Below, piece by piece: positions 37,055-46,818 of a DNA stretch of 64,000 nucleotides. Location: NCBI RefSeq assembly GCF_964059095.1, contig NZ_OZ060394.1, forward strand, positions 8,106 to 72,105, in the 5' to 3' direction. The notes under the pieces were generated by a model, which searched no databases, was not told the DNA's origin, and worked only from the letters and a program-made list of their open reading frames with translations. Within the stretch, counting starts at the first letter, position 1. Every line of letters starts with the position of its first letter. Both the position numbers and the translations under genes were made by a program. Source of the stretch: Buchnera aphidicola (Chaetosiphella stipae setosa) (lineage in GTDB: Bacteria > Pseudomonadota > Gammaproteobacteria > Enterobacterales > Enterobacteriaceae).

Positions 37055-37108
37055 GATATTTTATTTAAAAATATTAATTTTTTTTTATTTTTTATTTAAA
37101 AAAAAAAG

Positions 37109-38932
37109 TTAATCATCTAAAAAGCTTTTTAAAATTTCTGATCTGCTAGGATGTCTTAATTTTCTTAATGCTTTAGCTTCAATTTGTCGTATTCTTTCTC
37201 TAGTTACATCAAATTGTTTACCTACTTCTTCTAACGTGTGATCTGTATTCATATCAATTCCAAATCTCATACGTAAAACTTTTGCTTCTCTTGGAGTAAG
37301 ACTAGAAAGAATATTATTTGTTGCATTTTTTAAACTTTTTGATGTCGCTGAATCTAAAGGAAGTTCTAAAGAAGTATCTTCAATAAAATCTCCTAAATGA
37401 GAATCTTCATCATCTCCGATAGGGGTTTCCATAGAAATTGGTTCTTTGGCGATCTTAAGAACTTTTCTAATTTTTTCTTCTGAAATAAACATTTTTTCAG
37501 AAAGTTCTTCTGGTGTTGGTTCTCTTCCTATTTTCTGTAAAATTTTTCTTGATATTCTATTTAATTTATTTATTGTTTCTATCATATGTACTGGTATTCG
37601 AATAGTTCTTGCTTGATCAGCAATTGATCGAGTTATTGCTTGTCTAATCCACCATGTAGCGTATGTGGAAAATTTATATCCTCTACGATATTCAAATTTA
37701 TCAACTGCTTTCATTAATCCGATATTTCCTTCTTGGATTAAATCAAGAAATTGTAACCCTCTATTGGTATATTTTTTTGCAATAGAGATGACTAATCTTA
37801 AATTTGCTTCTACCATTTCTTTTTTTGCATATTTTGCTTTATTTTCTCCAAGTACGATTTTTTTATTGATATTTTTAATTTGACTAATAGTTAAATTAAT
37901 TTTTTTTTCAATTTTAATTAATTTGTTTATTCTATATTTTATTATTTTTTCAATTTTTAGTAATTTTTTCTTCCATTTTTGATTCATTTCTTTAATGATT
38001 TCTATCCATTTTTGATTTGTTTCATATTCTAAAAAAAGTTTTATAAATATTTTTTTAGGAATTTTGCATTTTTCTATACATAATTTCATTAAATTTTTTT
38101 CATGTTTTCGAATTTTTTGTACAACATAACGCATATTTTTAATGAGGTAATTGAATTGCTTAGGTGCTAATTTAAATTGTTTAAATATTAAAGATAATTT
38201 TTTAATTTCTTGAATAGAATCTTTATGATTTCTTTTTTTTTTTTTAATTGTATTATGCGTGATAATATATTGTTTTTTTAATTCTAAAAATTTTTTTTGT
38301 GCTAATGTTATATCAATTTCATCTTCATGAGTGTTAATTTGTTCTTCTTGAATAGATTGGATTTTTTTTCTTTCTATCGTATATTTTTTTTTAGTATATT
38401 TTTTTTTATTTTTTGATTTTTTTTGATCTAAAAATCCTATGATAACATCTGAAAGTTTTATTTTTCCAGATTTAATATGATCATATTGTTTTAACAAATA
38501 TGTTATAGATTTAGGATATTCTGAGACTGATGATTGAACTTCTTTTATTCCTTCTTCAATTCTTTTAGCAATTTCTATTTCACCTTCTCTTGTTAATAAT
38601 TCTACTGTGCCCATTTCTCGCATATACATTCTTATTGGATCTGTTGTACGAACCAATTCTGTCTCTACATTTGATAATACTTGTGTAACAGCCTCAACTG
38701 CATCTTCATCAGTATTATTATGATTAGGATTGATAATTAAATCATCAGAATCAGGTACTTTTTCAACGACTTCAATTCCCATGTCATTAATTATTTGAAG
38801 AATATCTTGAATTTGTTCTGAATCAATCATATCTTCTGGTAAATGGTCGTTAATCTCAGAAAAAGTTAAAAATCCTTGCACTTTGCCATGTTTAATAAGC
38901 GATTTTAGCTGTGATTTTTTTTTTTTATCCAT
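37109..38932 (-). CDS. rpoD: RNA polymerase primary sigma factor RpoD (sigma-70)
   Basis: Housekeeping sigma factor. The 607 residues (E. coli 613) contain region 1.1 ([21 protein letters not shown]), region 1.2 ([21 protein letters not shown]), a lysine-rich non-conserved insert, regions 2.1-2.4 ([20 protein letters not shown] and [14 protein letters not shown]) and region 4.2 ([19 protein letters not shown]). It is last in rpsU-dnaG-rpoD, but a 45-T tract and a further T14 lie in the 152-base gap after dnaG. Confidence 0.97.
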   Translation of the reverse strand: MDKKKKSQLKSLIKHGKVQGFLTFSEINDHLPEDMIDSEQIQDILQIINDMGIEVVEKVPDSDDLIINPNHNNTDEDAVEAVTQVLSNVETELVRTTDPIRMYMREMGTVELLTREGEIEIAKRIEEGIKEVQSSVSEYPKSITYLLKQYDHIKSGKIKLSDVIIGFLDQKKSKNKKKYTKKKYTIERKKIQSIQEEQINTHEDEIDITLAQKKFLELKKQYIITHNTIKKKKRNHKDSIQEIKKLSLIFKQFKLAPKQFNYLIKNMRYVVQKIRKHEKNLMKLCIEKCKIPKKIFIKLFLEYETNQKWIEIIKEMNQKWKKKLLKIEKIIKYRINKLIKIEKKINLTISQIKNINKKIVLGENKAKYAKKEMVEANLRLVISIAKKYTNRGLQFLDLIQEGNIGLMKAVDKFEYRRGYKFSTYATWWIRQAITRSIADQARTIRIPVHMIETINKLNRISRKILQKIGREPTPEELSEKMFISEEKIRKVLKIAKEPISMETPIGDDEDSHLGDFIEDTSLELPLDSATSKSLKNATNNILSSLTPREAKVLRMRFGIDMNTDHTLEEVGKQFDVTRERIRQIEAKALRKLRHPSRSEILKSFLDD

Positions 38933-38983
38933 AAGATAATGTCCATTTTATTAATTTAAATGAGATAGAAATTTTTTTTATTT

Positions 38984-39034
<51 letters not shown>

Positions 39035-39084
39035 AATTTTTTTTTTTTTTAAAAAAATTATTTTTTTATAAAAAACAATAATTT

Positions 39085-40821
39085 TTAAGATTTTTTTATT
39101 TGAAGTATTTTTTTTTTTAAAGACCAAATTTTTATTTTATCTTTTTTTTTAAGATTATTATTTTTCTCCTTAAGAAGTATTTTTTTAATTTTTTTTTTTA
39201 TTTTTTTTATATATAGGTAATTTAGTATTTCTAAAAATGTTTTTTTTACTTTTTTTTGCGAAATCATATTTTCCCAGTTAGAAAAATATTTTAAAATAAA
39301 GTATATTTTCTTGTTTCTATATTCTTCTAATAGTATTCCTGTATTTAATATTTTTTTTTTTTTACATGTTTCTATTATATTTAAAAATATTGGGATTCCT
39401 TTATTTTTGATTTTAGAGATTTTTGGAAGGTTTAATTGCAACTTATGTAATTGAGGATTTTGTACAATCAAACTAATTAAAATTCGCATTAAGCTATATT
39501 TTTTTTTTTTACATATGTGTTTTTTTGTAAATATTTTTTTAAAATTATCATTATTAGATATTCCAATTTTTTTTTTTAATAATTTATATAAAAAAAATTG
39601 ATAAATTTTATTTGGGATCTTATTAATTAAAGACATTGAGTCATAAAAAAAATTTTTTTTACCTTCCACTGTTTTAATATTATGTTTTTTTTTAATTTTT
39701 TTAAAAAAATATTCTGACATATATATTGCATTTTTTATTCTTTTTTTGAAAGATTTTTTTCCTTCTTTTTGTATAATTGAATCTGGATCTTCATTTTTAG
39801 GAAGAAATATAAATTTTAAATATTTTTTTTTATATAAATAAGGTAAAGAGTTTATAAGAGTTTGCCATGATGCTTTTCTTCCAGCTTTATCTCCATCATA
39901 ACAAAATATAATTGTATTAGTCATATTAAACATTTTTTTTAAATGTTCTTTTGTACAAGATGTTCCTAATATTGAAATGACATTTTTAATATTGAATTGT
40001 TTTAAAACAATAACATCAAAATATCCTTCCACTACAATTAAATATTTTAGATTATTTTTTTTTTTTAATTCATACAATCCATATATTTGTTTTTTTTTAT
40101 GAAATATTTTTGTTTCAGGAGAATTGATATATTTTGGAAATTGATTATTGATTTTTAATAGTCTGCCTCCAAAACCATTTATTTTTCCATGTTGATCTCT
40201 GATTGGAAATATAATTCTATTATGAAATCTATCATATTTTTTTCCAGAATAATTTATATTGATCACTCCTGTATTAATTAAATCTTGAGTATTATAATTT
40301 CTAGAAATATTTAAGATTTGTTGTGTTGTTTTTAAATTGGCATATCCTAATAAAAATAAATTGAATATTTTTTTTTTTATTCCTCTTTTTTTAATATAAT
40401 TTAAAATTTTTATAGATTGTTTTTGATTTAAATTTTTATGATATATATAAGATATATTTTTCATTAAATCATATAATTTTTTTTTTTTTCCATATTCTTG
40501 ATATAATTTATAATTATTTTTTTTATACGGAATATATGTATTATTTAATATAGATAATTCTTCTATGCATTCAATAAATGTAAATCCATCATAATGCATT
40601 AAAAAATCAATTGCATTTCCATGCATATTGCATCCAAAACAATGATAAATTTGTTTTTCATTATTTACAATAAAAGAAGGAGTTTTTTCTTCGTGAAAAG
40701 GACACTTTGATTGGTAATTTTTTCCTTTTTTTTTTAGATTAATTTTCGATTTAATTAAATCTACGATATTTGTTTTTGATAGTAATTCATTAATAAAATC
40801 TTTTGGAATGTTTCGCATCAT
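39085..40821 (-). CDS. dnaG: DNA primase DnaG
   Basis: Makes RNA primers at the replication fork. The 578 residues (E. coli 581) have the zinc-binding domain with Cys40, His43, Cys61 and Cys64 (CPFHEEKTPSF and HCFGC), the RNA-polymerase core with GFGGRLL, and TOPRIM motifs VVEGYFDVI and CYDGDKAG. The C-terminal DnaB-interacting domain is present in length but very lysine-rich and divergent. Two ATGs open the frame; the first is used here. It is the middle gene of rpsU-dnaG-rpoD. Confidence 0.95.
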   Translation of the reverse strand: MMRNIPKDFINELLSKTNIVDLIKSKINLKKKGKNYQSKCPFHEEKTPSFIVNNEKQIYHCFGCNMHGNAIDFLMHYDGFTFIECIEELSILNNTYIPYKKNNYKLYQEYGKKKKLYDLMKNISYIYHKNLNQKQSIKILNYIKKRGIKKKIFNLFLLGYANLKTTQQILNISRNYNTQDLINTGVININYSGKKYDRFHNRIIFPIRDQHGKINGFGGRLLKINNQFPKYINSPETKIFHKKKQIYGLYELKKKNNLKYLIVVEGYFDVIVLKQFNIKNVISILGTSCTKEHLKKMFNMTNTIIFCYDGDKAGRKASWQTLINSLPYLYKKKYLKFIFLPKNEDPDSIIQKEGKKSFKKRIKNAIYMSEYFFKKIKKKHNIKTVEGKKNFFYDSMSLINKIPNKIYQFFLYKLLKKKIGISNNDNFKKIFTKKHICKKKKYSLMRILISLIVQNPQLHKLQLNLPKISKIKNKGIPIFLNIIETCKKKKILNTGILLEEYRNKKIYFILKYFSNWENMISQKKVKKTFLEILNYLYIKKIKKKIKKILLKEKNNNLKKKDKIKIWSLKKKILQIKKS

Positions 40822-40858
40822 ATTTTTGAAAAGAATTTTTTAAAAAATAAATAAAATT

Positions 40859-40885
40859 ACCGTTCCTATTTTTAATATGAACGGT
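40859..40885 (-). terminator. Hairpin attenuator between rpsU and dnaG
   Basis: ACCGTTC (40859-40865) pairs with GAACGGT (40879-40885), seven bp with a 13-base loop; on the minus strand it is followed by a T-rich run. E. coli has a partial terminator in the same spacer that lowers dnaG expression relative to rpsU. Confidence 0.6.
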
Positions 40886-40910
40886 TTCATAAATGAAATA
40901 AAAATTTAAA

Positions 40911-41126
40911 TTAATACATACGTTTTCTTTTTAAATTTTCTCTACATAGTTTTTTTGATAATCTTTTTATTGCAGCTGTTTTTGCTCTTTTTCTTGCTGT
41001 AGTAGGTTTTTCATAACATTCTCTTCTACGAATTTCTGATAATATTCCAGCTTTTTCACAAGATCTTTTAAAACGTCTTAAAGCAACGTCAAATGGTTCG
41101 TTTTCTCTAACTTTTATTATTGGCAT
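40911..41126 (-). CDS. rpsU: 30S ribosomal protein S21
   Basis: Small basic protein of the 30S subunit needed for initiation. The 71 residues equal the E. coli length: [20 protein letters not shown] at the start, then the arginine/lysine-rich tail with [16 protein letters not shown]. It leads the rpsU-dnaG-rpoD operon and is divergent from tsaD, as in E. coli. Confidence 0.98.
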   Translation of the reverse strand: MPIIKVRENEPFDVALRRFKRSCEKAGILSEIRRRECYEKPTTARKRAKTAAIKRLSKKLCRENLKRKRMY

Positions 41127-41241
41127 ATTTTTTCCTGTATTTTTTTTACTTTTTTTTTTATTTTTCTAAATTTACATAGTTTATCAAATTTATCATTTGA
41201 AATCAGTTATAATCAATATTATTTTATAATTTTTAAAAAAT

Positions 41242-42282
41242 ATGAAAATTCTAGGTATTGAAACTTCATGTGATGATACAGGAATTGCCATATATGATGA
41301 TGAAAATGGATTAATTTTTAATGAAAAATTTAATCAATCATTAATACATAATAAATATGGTGGAGTTGTTCCTGAAATAGCTTCTAGAGAACATACATTA
41401 AATATTTCATTTTTAATAGAAAAAATTTCTAAAAATTTAAATATAAATTTTAAAAAAATTAATGCTATTGCGTATACTTGTGGACCTGGATTAATTGGTT
41501 CTTTGTTAGTTGGTGCAACTTTTGGATCCGCATTAGCTTATTCTTTAAATATTCCTACTGTTTTAGTGAATCATTTGGAAGCGCATTTAATCTCTATTAT
41601 GATGGAAAAAAAATGTCCGATCTTTCCTTTTATAGGAATGTTAGTTTCTGGAAAACATACTGAATTAATTTATGCACATAAATTTGGAAAATATAGTCTT
41701 TTAGGTAAAACTCGCGATGATAGCGCTGGAGAAGTATTTGATAAAGTAGCCAAAAATTTAAATTTAAATTATCCTGGTGGGCCGGAAATTGCAAAAATCT
41801 CTAAATTTGGAAATTTTAATAAGTATTTTTTTCCGAGACCAATGTTGAAAACAAATAATTTAGATTTTAGTTTTTCAGGTTTAAAAACTGCAGTAGTAAA
41901 TTTTATTAAAAAGCAATCTATGTTAGATTTTCAATTGATATCTGATGTTGCAAATGCTTTTGAAGAATCTATTACAGATGTTTTAGTAACAAAATGTAAA
42001 CATGCATTGAAAAAAACTCGATTAAAACGTTTAGTAATTTCTGGAGGAGTGAGTGCAAATATTTTATTAAGAAGAAAATTAAGACATATGGTTTCTAAAT
42101 GTAAAGGAGAAATTTTTTTTGTACGTCCTGAATTTTGTACAGATAATGCAGCTATGATAGCTTATTTAGGAATGTTAAAATTTCAATTAAATCAAATTCA
42201 ATCAAATTTAAATATTTACGTTGATCCTAAGTTAAAAATTTATAATTCAAAGATGAATTTGAATTTTATTAGTAATATTTGA
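41242..42282 (+). CDS. tsaD: tRNA N6-threonylcarbamoyladenosine transferase TsaD
   Basis: Transfers threonylcarbamoyl to A37 of ANN-decoding tRNAs with TsaB, TsaE and TsaC. The 346 residues (E. coli 337) begin MKILGIETSCDDTGIAIYD. The metal-binding His111 and His115 sit in NHLEAH, and the ASKHA-fold motifs TCGPGLIGSLLVG, SAGEVFDKVAKNL and ISGGVSANILLR are intact. It is divergent from rpsU. plsY, folB and bacA, which separate tsaD from cca in E. coli, are absent. Confidence 0.96.
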   Translation: MKILGIETSCDDTGIAIYDDENGLIFNEKFNQSLIHNKYGGVVPEIASREHTLNISFLIEKISKNLNINFKKINAIAYTCGPGLIGSLLVGATFGSALAYSLNIPTVLVNHLEAHLISIMMEKKCPIFPFIGMLVSGKHTELIYAHKFGKYSLLGKTRDDSAGEVFDKVAKNLNLNYPGGPEIAKISKFGNFNKYFFPRPMLKTNNLDFSFSGLKTAVVNFIKKQSMLDFQLISDVANAFEESITDVLVTKCKHALKKTRLKRLVISGGVSANILLRRKLRHMVSKCKGEIFFVRPEFCTDNAAMIAYLGMLKFQLNQIQSNLNIYVDPKLKIYNSKMNLNFISNI

Positions 42283-42298
42283 AATATTTTATTTTCGT

Positions 42299-42321
42299 TT
42301 ATAAACTTTACAAGTTTATAA
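42299..42321 (+). terminator. Possible terminator after tsaD
   Basis: TTATAAACTT (42299-42308) pairs with AAGTTTATAA (42312-42321), ten A/T-rich bp around a 3-base loop, 17 bases after the tsaD stop. There is no long T-run, so this is a weak call. Confidence 0.4.
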
Positions 42322-42542
42322 TTAATTATCTAAAAAATTTTTTAAATATAAAAATTTTAATATAATTGTTATAGAATTTTTTTTTAAATTTTTTTTATTA
42401 TGAAAAAATTGAAATGCTTATAGTTTGTAAAGAAAAATTTTTTGTGCTTTAAAAAATATTTTATAATAAATGAATAAAATTTATATCTCAAAATTTTTTT
42501 ATATATTTTGCAAAAAAATAAATAATTTTTTTAGGATGATAA

Positions 42543-43775
42543 ATGAAAGTTTATTTAGTTGGAGGAGCTGTCAGGGATTTTTTATTAAATTTACCTATCA
42601 AAGATCGAGATTGGGTTGTTGTTGGTTCTACTCCTGAAGAATTAATTCAAAAGAAATTCAAACAAGTGGGGAAAGATTTTCCAGTTTTTTTACATCCTAT
42701 AACTTCTGAGGAATATTCTTTAGCAAGAACAGAAAAAAAAAGTGGTGTAGGTTATAAAGGATTTAAAACATATTATTCAAAAAAAGTCACTTTATATGAA
42801 GATTTAATGAGAAGAGATTTAACAATTAATGCGATTGCAAAAGATAAAAATGGAGTGTTAATTGATCCTTTAAATGGAATGAAAGATATTCAATTAGGAT
42901 TATTAAGGCATATTTCTAAAGATTTTCAAGATGATCCGCTAAGAGTATTAAGAGTAGCTAGGTTTTCTGCACAATTATCTCATTTAGGTTTTAGAATTGC
43001 GAAAGAAACAATTTTTTTAATGAAAAATATTGTAAAAAATTGTGAACTGTCTTTTTTAACTTCTCATAGAATATGGAACGAAACAAAAAAAGCTCTTAAT
43101 ACTAAAACACCTCATATGTATTTTTTTGTTTTAAAAAAATGTAATGCGTTATCTGTATTGTTCCCAGAGATTGATTATTTATATAAAATTAATTATTTTT
43201 TATTTAGATATTATAATTTAGGTGAACAATTTTTATTTTCTTTTTCTAATTTTTCAAAAAAAAATTTTTCAGTTGATTTAAGATTTTCTTTTTTTTGTCA
43301 ATTTTTAGTTTATTATAATTTTCTTGTTCAAAAAAATAAATTTTTTTCACATAAAAAAATTTTTAAAGATCATTTAATTAAAAATATGTTATCTAGATTA
43401 GAGATTCCTAATTTTATTCAAAATTTATCGATTATTATTGCAAATAATTATTTTTTTTTACATAACATTTTTTTTGAATCTTCGGAAAAAATTGTTCTTT
43501 TATTTAATCGTATGAATATTTGGAGAAATCCAATAAAAATTTTTAAAATAGGAATTTTAAGTGATTTTTGTATTTTTTTTTCAGAATGTAGATATAATTG
43601 CCGAGAAAAGAAAGTGGGAAATTTTTTAAAAATTGTTTTTTTTATTTTAAGTTCTGTTTCAATACAATTTATTATTAAAAAAGGATTTAAAGGTTTTTTT
43701 ATTAATCAAGAGTTAATTAGAGTAAGAACTATTTTATTAGATATTTATAGATTAAAAATTTTTTTAATTAAATAA
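42543..43775 (+). CDS. cca: CCA-adding enzyme (tRNA nucleotidyltransferase)
   Basis: Adds or repairs the 3' CCA of tRNAs without a template. The 410 residues (E. coli 412) have the nucleotidyltransferase domain: GGAVRD (7-12), catalytic Asp21 and Asp23 in KDRDW, RRDLTINA (90-97) and DPLRVLRVARF (131-141). The second half, the HD phosphohydrolase domain in E. coli, is eroded: where E. coli has VDVRFATLCHDLGK, this protein has VDLRFSFFCQFLVYY, so the His-Asp pair reads Gln253-Phe254. CCA addition should be intact, the phosphatase/phosphodiesterase activity lost. All tRNA genes in the window depend on this enzyme. Confidence 0.95.
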   Translation: MKVYLVGGAVRDFLLNLPIKDRDWVVVGSTPEELIQKKFKQVGKDFPVFLHPITSEEYSLARTEKKSGVGYKGFKTYYSKKVTLYEDLMRRDLTINAIAKDKNGVLIDPLNGMKDIQLGLLRHISKDFQDDPLRVLRVARFSAQLSHLGFRIAKETIFLMKNIVKNCELSFLTSHRIWNETKKALNTKTPHMYFFVLKKCNALSVLFPEIDYLYKINYFLFRYYNLGEQFLFSFSNFSKKNFSVDLRFSFFCQFLVYYNFLVQKNKFFSHKKIFKDHLIKNMLSRLEIPNFIQNLSIIIANNYFFLHNIFFESSEKIVLLFNRMNIWRNPIKIFKIGILSDFCIFFSECRYNCREKKVGNFLKIVFFILSSVSIQFIIKKGFKGFFINQELIRVRTILLDIYRLKIFLIK

Positions 43776-43864
43776 AAATTATTTTTAAATTCAAGATAAA
43801 TATTTCAATAAAATTTTTTTTTACAAAATTTTTATTTTAAAAAATATTTTTTTCTAAAAATATT

Positions 43865-43900
43865 TTTAAACGGCGATTTCACGCCGTTTAAATATTTTTT
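43865..43900. terminator. Bidirectional terminator between cca and crr
   Basis: An 11-bp stem, TTTAAACGGCG (43865-43875) with CGCCGTTTAAA (43882-43892), a 6-base loop, then a T-run on the plus strand; the minus strand also continues with T-rich sequence. It is one of the most G+C-rich hairpins in the window and sits between two convergent genes. Confidence 0.85.
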
Positions 43901-44410
43901 TTATTTTTTTTTAACATACATAATTACATTTTTTCCTGCAACAATTATTTTTCCAATTTTTTTTTCTATAATGTTCATCTTATCTGTATTAGAAATTACC
44001 ACAGGAGTAATAATTGATTTTGCTGTTTTTTTTAATAGTTTTAGGTCTATTTTAATTATTAAATCTCCCTTTTTTACTTTTTGACCTTCTTTTATACAAG
44101 ATTCAAATCCTTTTCCTTTTAATTTTACAGTATCGATTCCAAAATGTACAAAAATTTGTATTCCTTGTTTAGATTCAATTGAAAAAGCATGTAATGTATG
44201 AAAAATTTTTCCTATTTTTCCATCTATAGGTGCAACTATTTTATTTCCGGTAGGATTTATAGCTATTCCATCTCCGACTATTTTTTTTGAAAAAACTATG
44301 TCTGGGACTTTTTTTATTGATATAACATTACCAGAAATTGGAGCAAAAATTTTTATTTTATCATCTAAATGAGCATCTTTTTTTTGAAAAAAATTTGAAA
44401 TAAAGCTCAT
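43901..44410 (-). CDS. crr: PTS glucose-specific enzyme IIA
   Basis: Cytosolic phosphocarrier that takes phosphate from HPr and passes it to the glucose-family permeases. The 169 residues equal E. coli. The phosphorylated histidine is His89 in [13 protein letters not shown], supported by His74 in HTLHAF. It is last in ptsH-ptsI-crr, 28 bases after ptsI. The regulatory partners known in E. coli (adenylate cyclase, lactose permease) are not expected here, so its role is probably only sugar uptake. Confidence 0.96.
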   Translation of the reverse strand: MSFISNFFQKKDAHLDDKIKIFAPISGNVISIKKVPDIVFSKKIVGDGIAINPTGNKIVAPIDGKIGKIFHTLHAFSIESKQGIQIFVHFGIDTVKLKGKGFESCIKEGQKVKKGDLIIKIDLKLLKKTAKSIITPVVISNTDKMNIIEKKIGKIIVAGKNVIMYVKKK

Positions 44411-44438
44411 TATTTTCTCCTATTGATATTTATTATTT

Positions 44439-46166
44439 TCATAACAGATTATTTTCTTTATTAAATTTTTTAAGTAATTTTTTTATTTTTTTTACTGTAG
44501 ATTGTTGAAGAACTTTTTTAGCTAGTATTTTTGCTTTTTTAAAATTAATTTTTCTAATAATATTTTTAATAATTGGTATAGAGATTGAGCTCATACTTAA
44601 TTCATCTATTCCCATACCTACTAGTAAAGAAATTGCTTTTTCATTACTTGCAAGTTCACCGCATATTCCAGTCCATTTTTTTGCTTTATGTGATTCTTTG
44701 ATTACTTTTTTTATTAAATATAAGACGGAAGGACTCATAGGTTGATATAAATTTGAGATAATTTCATTTCCTCGATCTACAGCTAATGTGTATTGCGTAA
44801 GATCATTAGTTCCAATACTAAAAAAATCAACTTCTTTTGCAAGATGTTTAGAAATTATAGCAGATGAAGGTGTTTCTATCATAACGCCTAATTCTATTTT
44901 CTTATCAAATTTTATTTTATTTTTTTTAAGTTTTATTTTGATTTTATTTAATTCTTGTTTTAAAAAATAAATTTCTTCCATAGATATTATCATTGGAAAC
45001 ATTATTTTAAATTTTCCATAAGCTGAAGCGCGTAGAATAGCTTTAAGTTGATCATGTAAAATTTGAATATTATTAATAGAAACTCTAATTGCTCTCCATC
45101 CAAGAAAGGGATTTTCTTCTGGAGGAAAATTCATGTATGAAAGATTTTTATCTCCTCCAATATCCATTGTTCTAATAATAATATGTTTTCCATGCATTTT
45201 TTTTGCAACTTTTTTGTACGCTTGAAATTGTTCTTCTTCAGATGGTAAGTTATTTCTACCCATGAATAAAAATTCTGTTCTGTAAAGACCAATACATTCA
45301 GCTCCATATTTTTTAGATCCAATAGTGTCTTTGTAATTTCCTATATTTGATCCTATTTTTATTTTTTTTCCGTCTAAAGTAATTGCATGTACTTTCTTTA
45401 GGGAAATTAATTTTTTTTGTTTTTCGAAATATTGTTTCCTAATTATTTTGAATTCTTTAATTTGTTGTTTTGACGGATTTATAATAATTTCATTATCAAT
45501 GCCATTTAATATTATATAGTCGTTATTTTTTATTTTTTCTGTAATATTTCCCATTCCAACTATAGCTGGTATTTCTAAAGATCTAGCCATAATAGATGTA
45601 TGAGATGTTTTTCCTCCTAAATCTGTTGCAAAACCGAGTATTTTTTTAAAATTCATTTGTGCAGTTTGAGATGGAGTTAAATCTTTTGTTATAAGAATTA
45701 CTTTTTTTTGAATATTATTTAAATCAATAATAGGTATTTTTAATATATTTTTTAATAATCTATTTCCTATATCTCTAATATCTATTGCTCTATTTTTTAA
45801 ATATTCATCTTTTAATTTTTCTAATGATGAAATTTGTTCTTGAATTATTTTTTCTACAGCATGATCAGAAGTAATCATTTTTTTTTTAATTAAAGAAATA
45901 ATTTCTTTTTCTAATTCTTCATCTTCTAATATTAATATATGACCTTCAAAGATAGACGATTTTTCTTTTCCAAATTTTTTTTTTGCTTGATTTTGTATTT
46001 CTTTTAGTTGTTTTTTTGATTTTTTTCTTGCTTTAAAAAATTTTTCAATTTCTATATTAATATTCTTTTTAGAGATTTTTTTTACGTTAATGTTTATTTT
46101 TTTTTCTTTAAAAAGGAGGGCTTTTCCAAAAACAATGCCTGGCGATGCTAAAATTCCTGAAATCAT
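44439..46166 (-). CDS. ptsI: PTS enzyme I
   Basis: Starts the sugar phosphotransferase cascade by moving phosphate from PEP to HPr. The 575 residues equal E. coli. The active-site His189 is at the expected position in GGKTSHTSIMARS, followed by LEIPAIVGMG. PEP-binding signatures GLYRTEFLFMGR, RTMDIGGDK and FFSIGTNDLTQYTLAVDR are intact. It lies 96 bases after ptsH. Confidence 0.97.
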   Translation of the reverse strand: MISGILASPGIVFGKALLFKEKKININVKKISKKNINIEIEKFFKARKKSKKQLKEIQNQAKKKFGKEKSSIFEGHILILEDEELEKEIISLIKKKMITSDHAVEKIIQEQISSLEKLKDEYLKNRAIDIRDIGNRLLKNILKIPIIDLNNIQKKVILITKDLTPSQTAQMNFKKILGFATDLGGKTSHTSIMARSLEIPAIVGMGNITEKIKNNDYIILNGIDNEIIINPSKQQIKEFKIIRKQYFEKQKKLISLKKVHAITLDGKKIKIGSNIGNYKDTIGSKKYGAECIGLYRTEFLFMGRNNLPSEEEQFQAYKKVAKKMHGKHIIIRTMDIGGDKNLSYMNFPPEENPFLGWRAIRVSINNIQILHDQLKAILRASAYGKFKIMFPMIISMEEIYFLKQELNKIKIKLKKNKIKFDKKIELGVMIETPSSAIISKHLAKEVDFFSIGTNDLTQYTLAVDRGNEIISNLYQPMSPSVLYLIKKVIKESHKAKKWTGICGELASNEKAISLLVGMGIDELSMSSISIPIIKNIIRKINFKKAKILAKKVLQQSTVKKIKKLLKKFNKENNLL

Positions 46167-46262
46167 GACATTACCTTTGAATAAAATGAATTATAAATGT
46201 TTAATATGTAAATATTTTTGAAAAATTTTATTTATAAAATATTTTTCTAATAAATAAGTTTT

Positions 46263-46520
46263 TTATATGAGTTTTTTCATTAGAGTAGATAATTTTTCGA
46301 TTGCTTTTTTTTCATCTGATCCATTAGCAGATAAAGTTATCTTGCTTCCTTGACTTAACCCTAATGTTTGTAATTTAAATAGACTTTTTGCGTTTGCTGT
46401 TTTACCATTTGAAGTTATTGTAATTTTTGAATTATATTTTTTTGCTTCTTGCACAAGTTGTGCTGCAGGTCTAGTATGTAAACCATTTGGTGAGTTAATA
46501 TATATTTTTTTTTCAAACAT
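46263..46520 (-). CDS. ptsH: PTS phosphocarrier protein HPr
   Basis: Small phosphocarrier between enzyme I and the sugar-specific enzymes II. The 85 residues equal E. coli. His15 is phosphorylated ([10 protein letters not shown]) and Ser46 lies in [12 protein letters not shown]. It is first of ptsH-ptsI-crr. The 298 bases upstream hold no gene; E. coli has cysK there. Confidence 0.97.
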   Translation of the reverse strand: MFEKKIYINSPNGLHTRPAAQLVQEAKKYNSKITITSNGKTANAKSLFKLQTLGLSQGSKITLSANGSDEKKAIEKLSTLMKKLI

Positions 46521-46818
46521 GATAGGAATATTCCTTGATTAAAATTATTATCTTTTTAATGCGCTAAATATTAATTAAATAAAAAAAAATTTTATTTAAA
46601 GATTATTTTACAATTTTTTTGTTTCTTTAAAGAAGAAATAAACTTTATATTAACATTAATCTTACAATTCTTATAAAAAAATAAAATATTTTTTCTAGAT
46701 AGATTTTAAAATTTTTTTTACAAAAAAGTTTAGAAATAGAATTGTAGAATAAATATTTTAAGAAAGTTTTTTTTGCAATAATATATAGTTTATTTCAATA
46801 TATTTCTGAAAATTTTAT

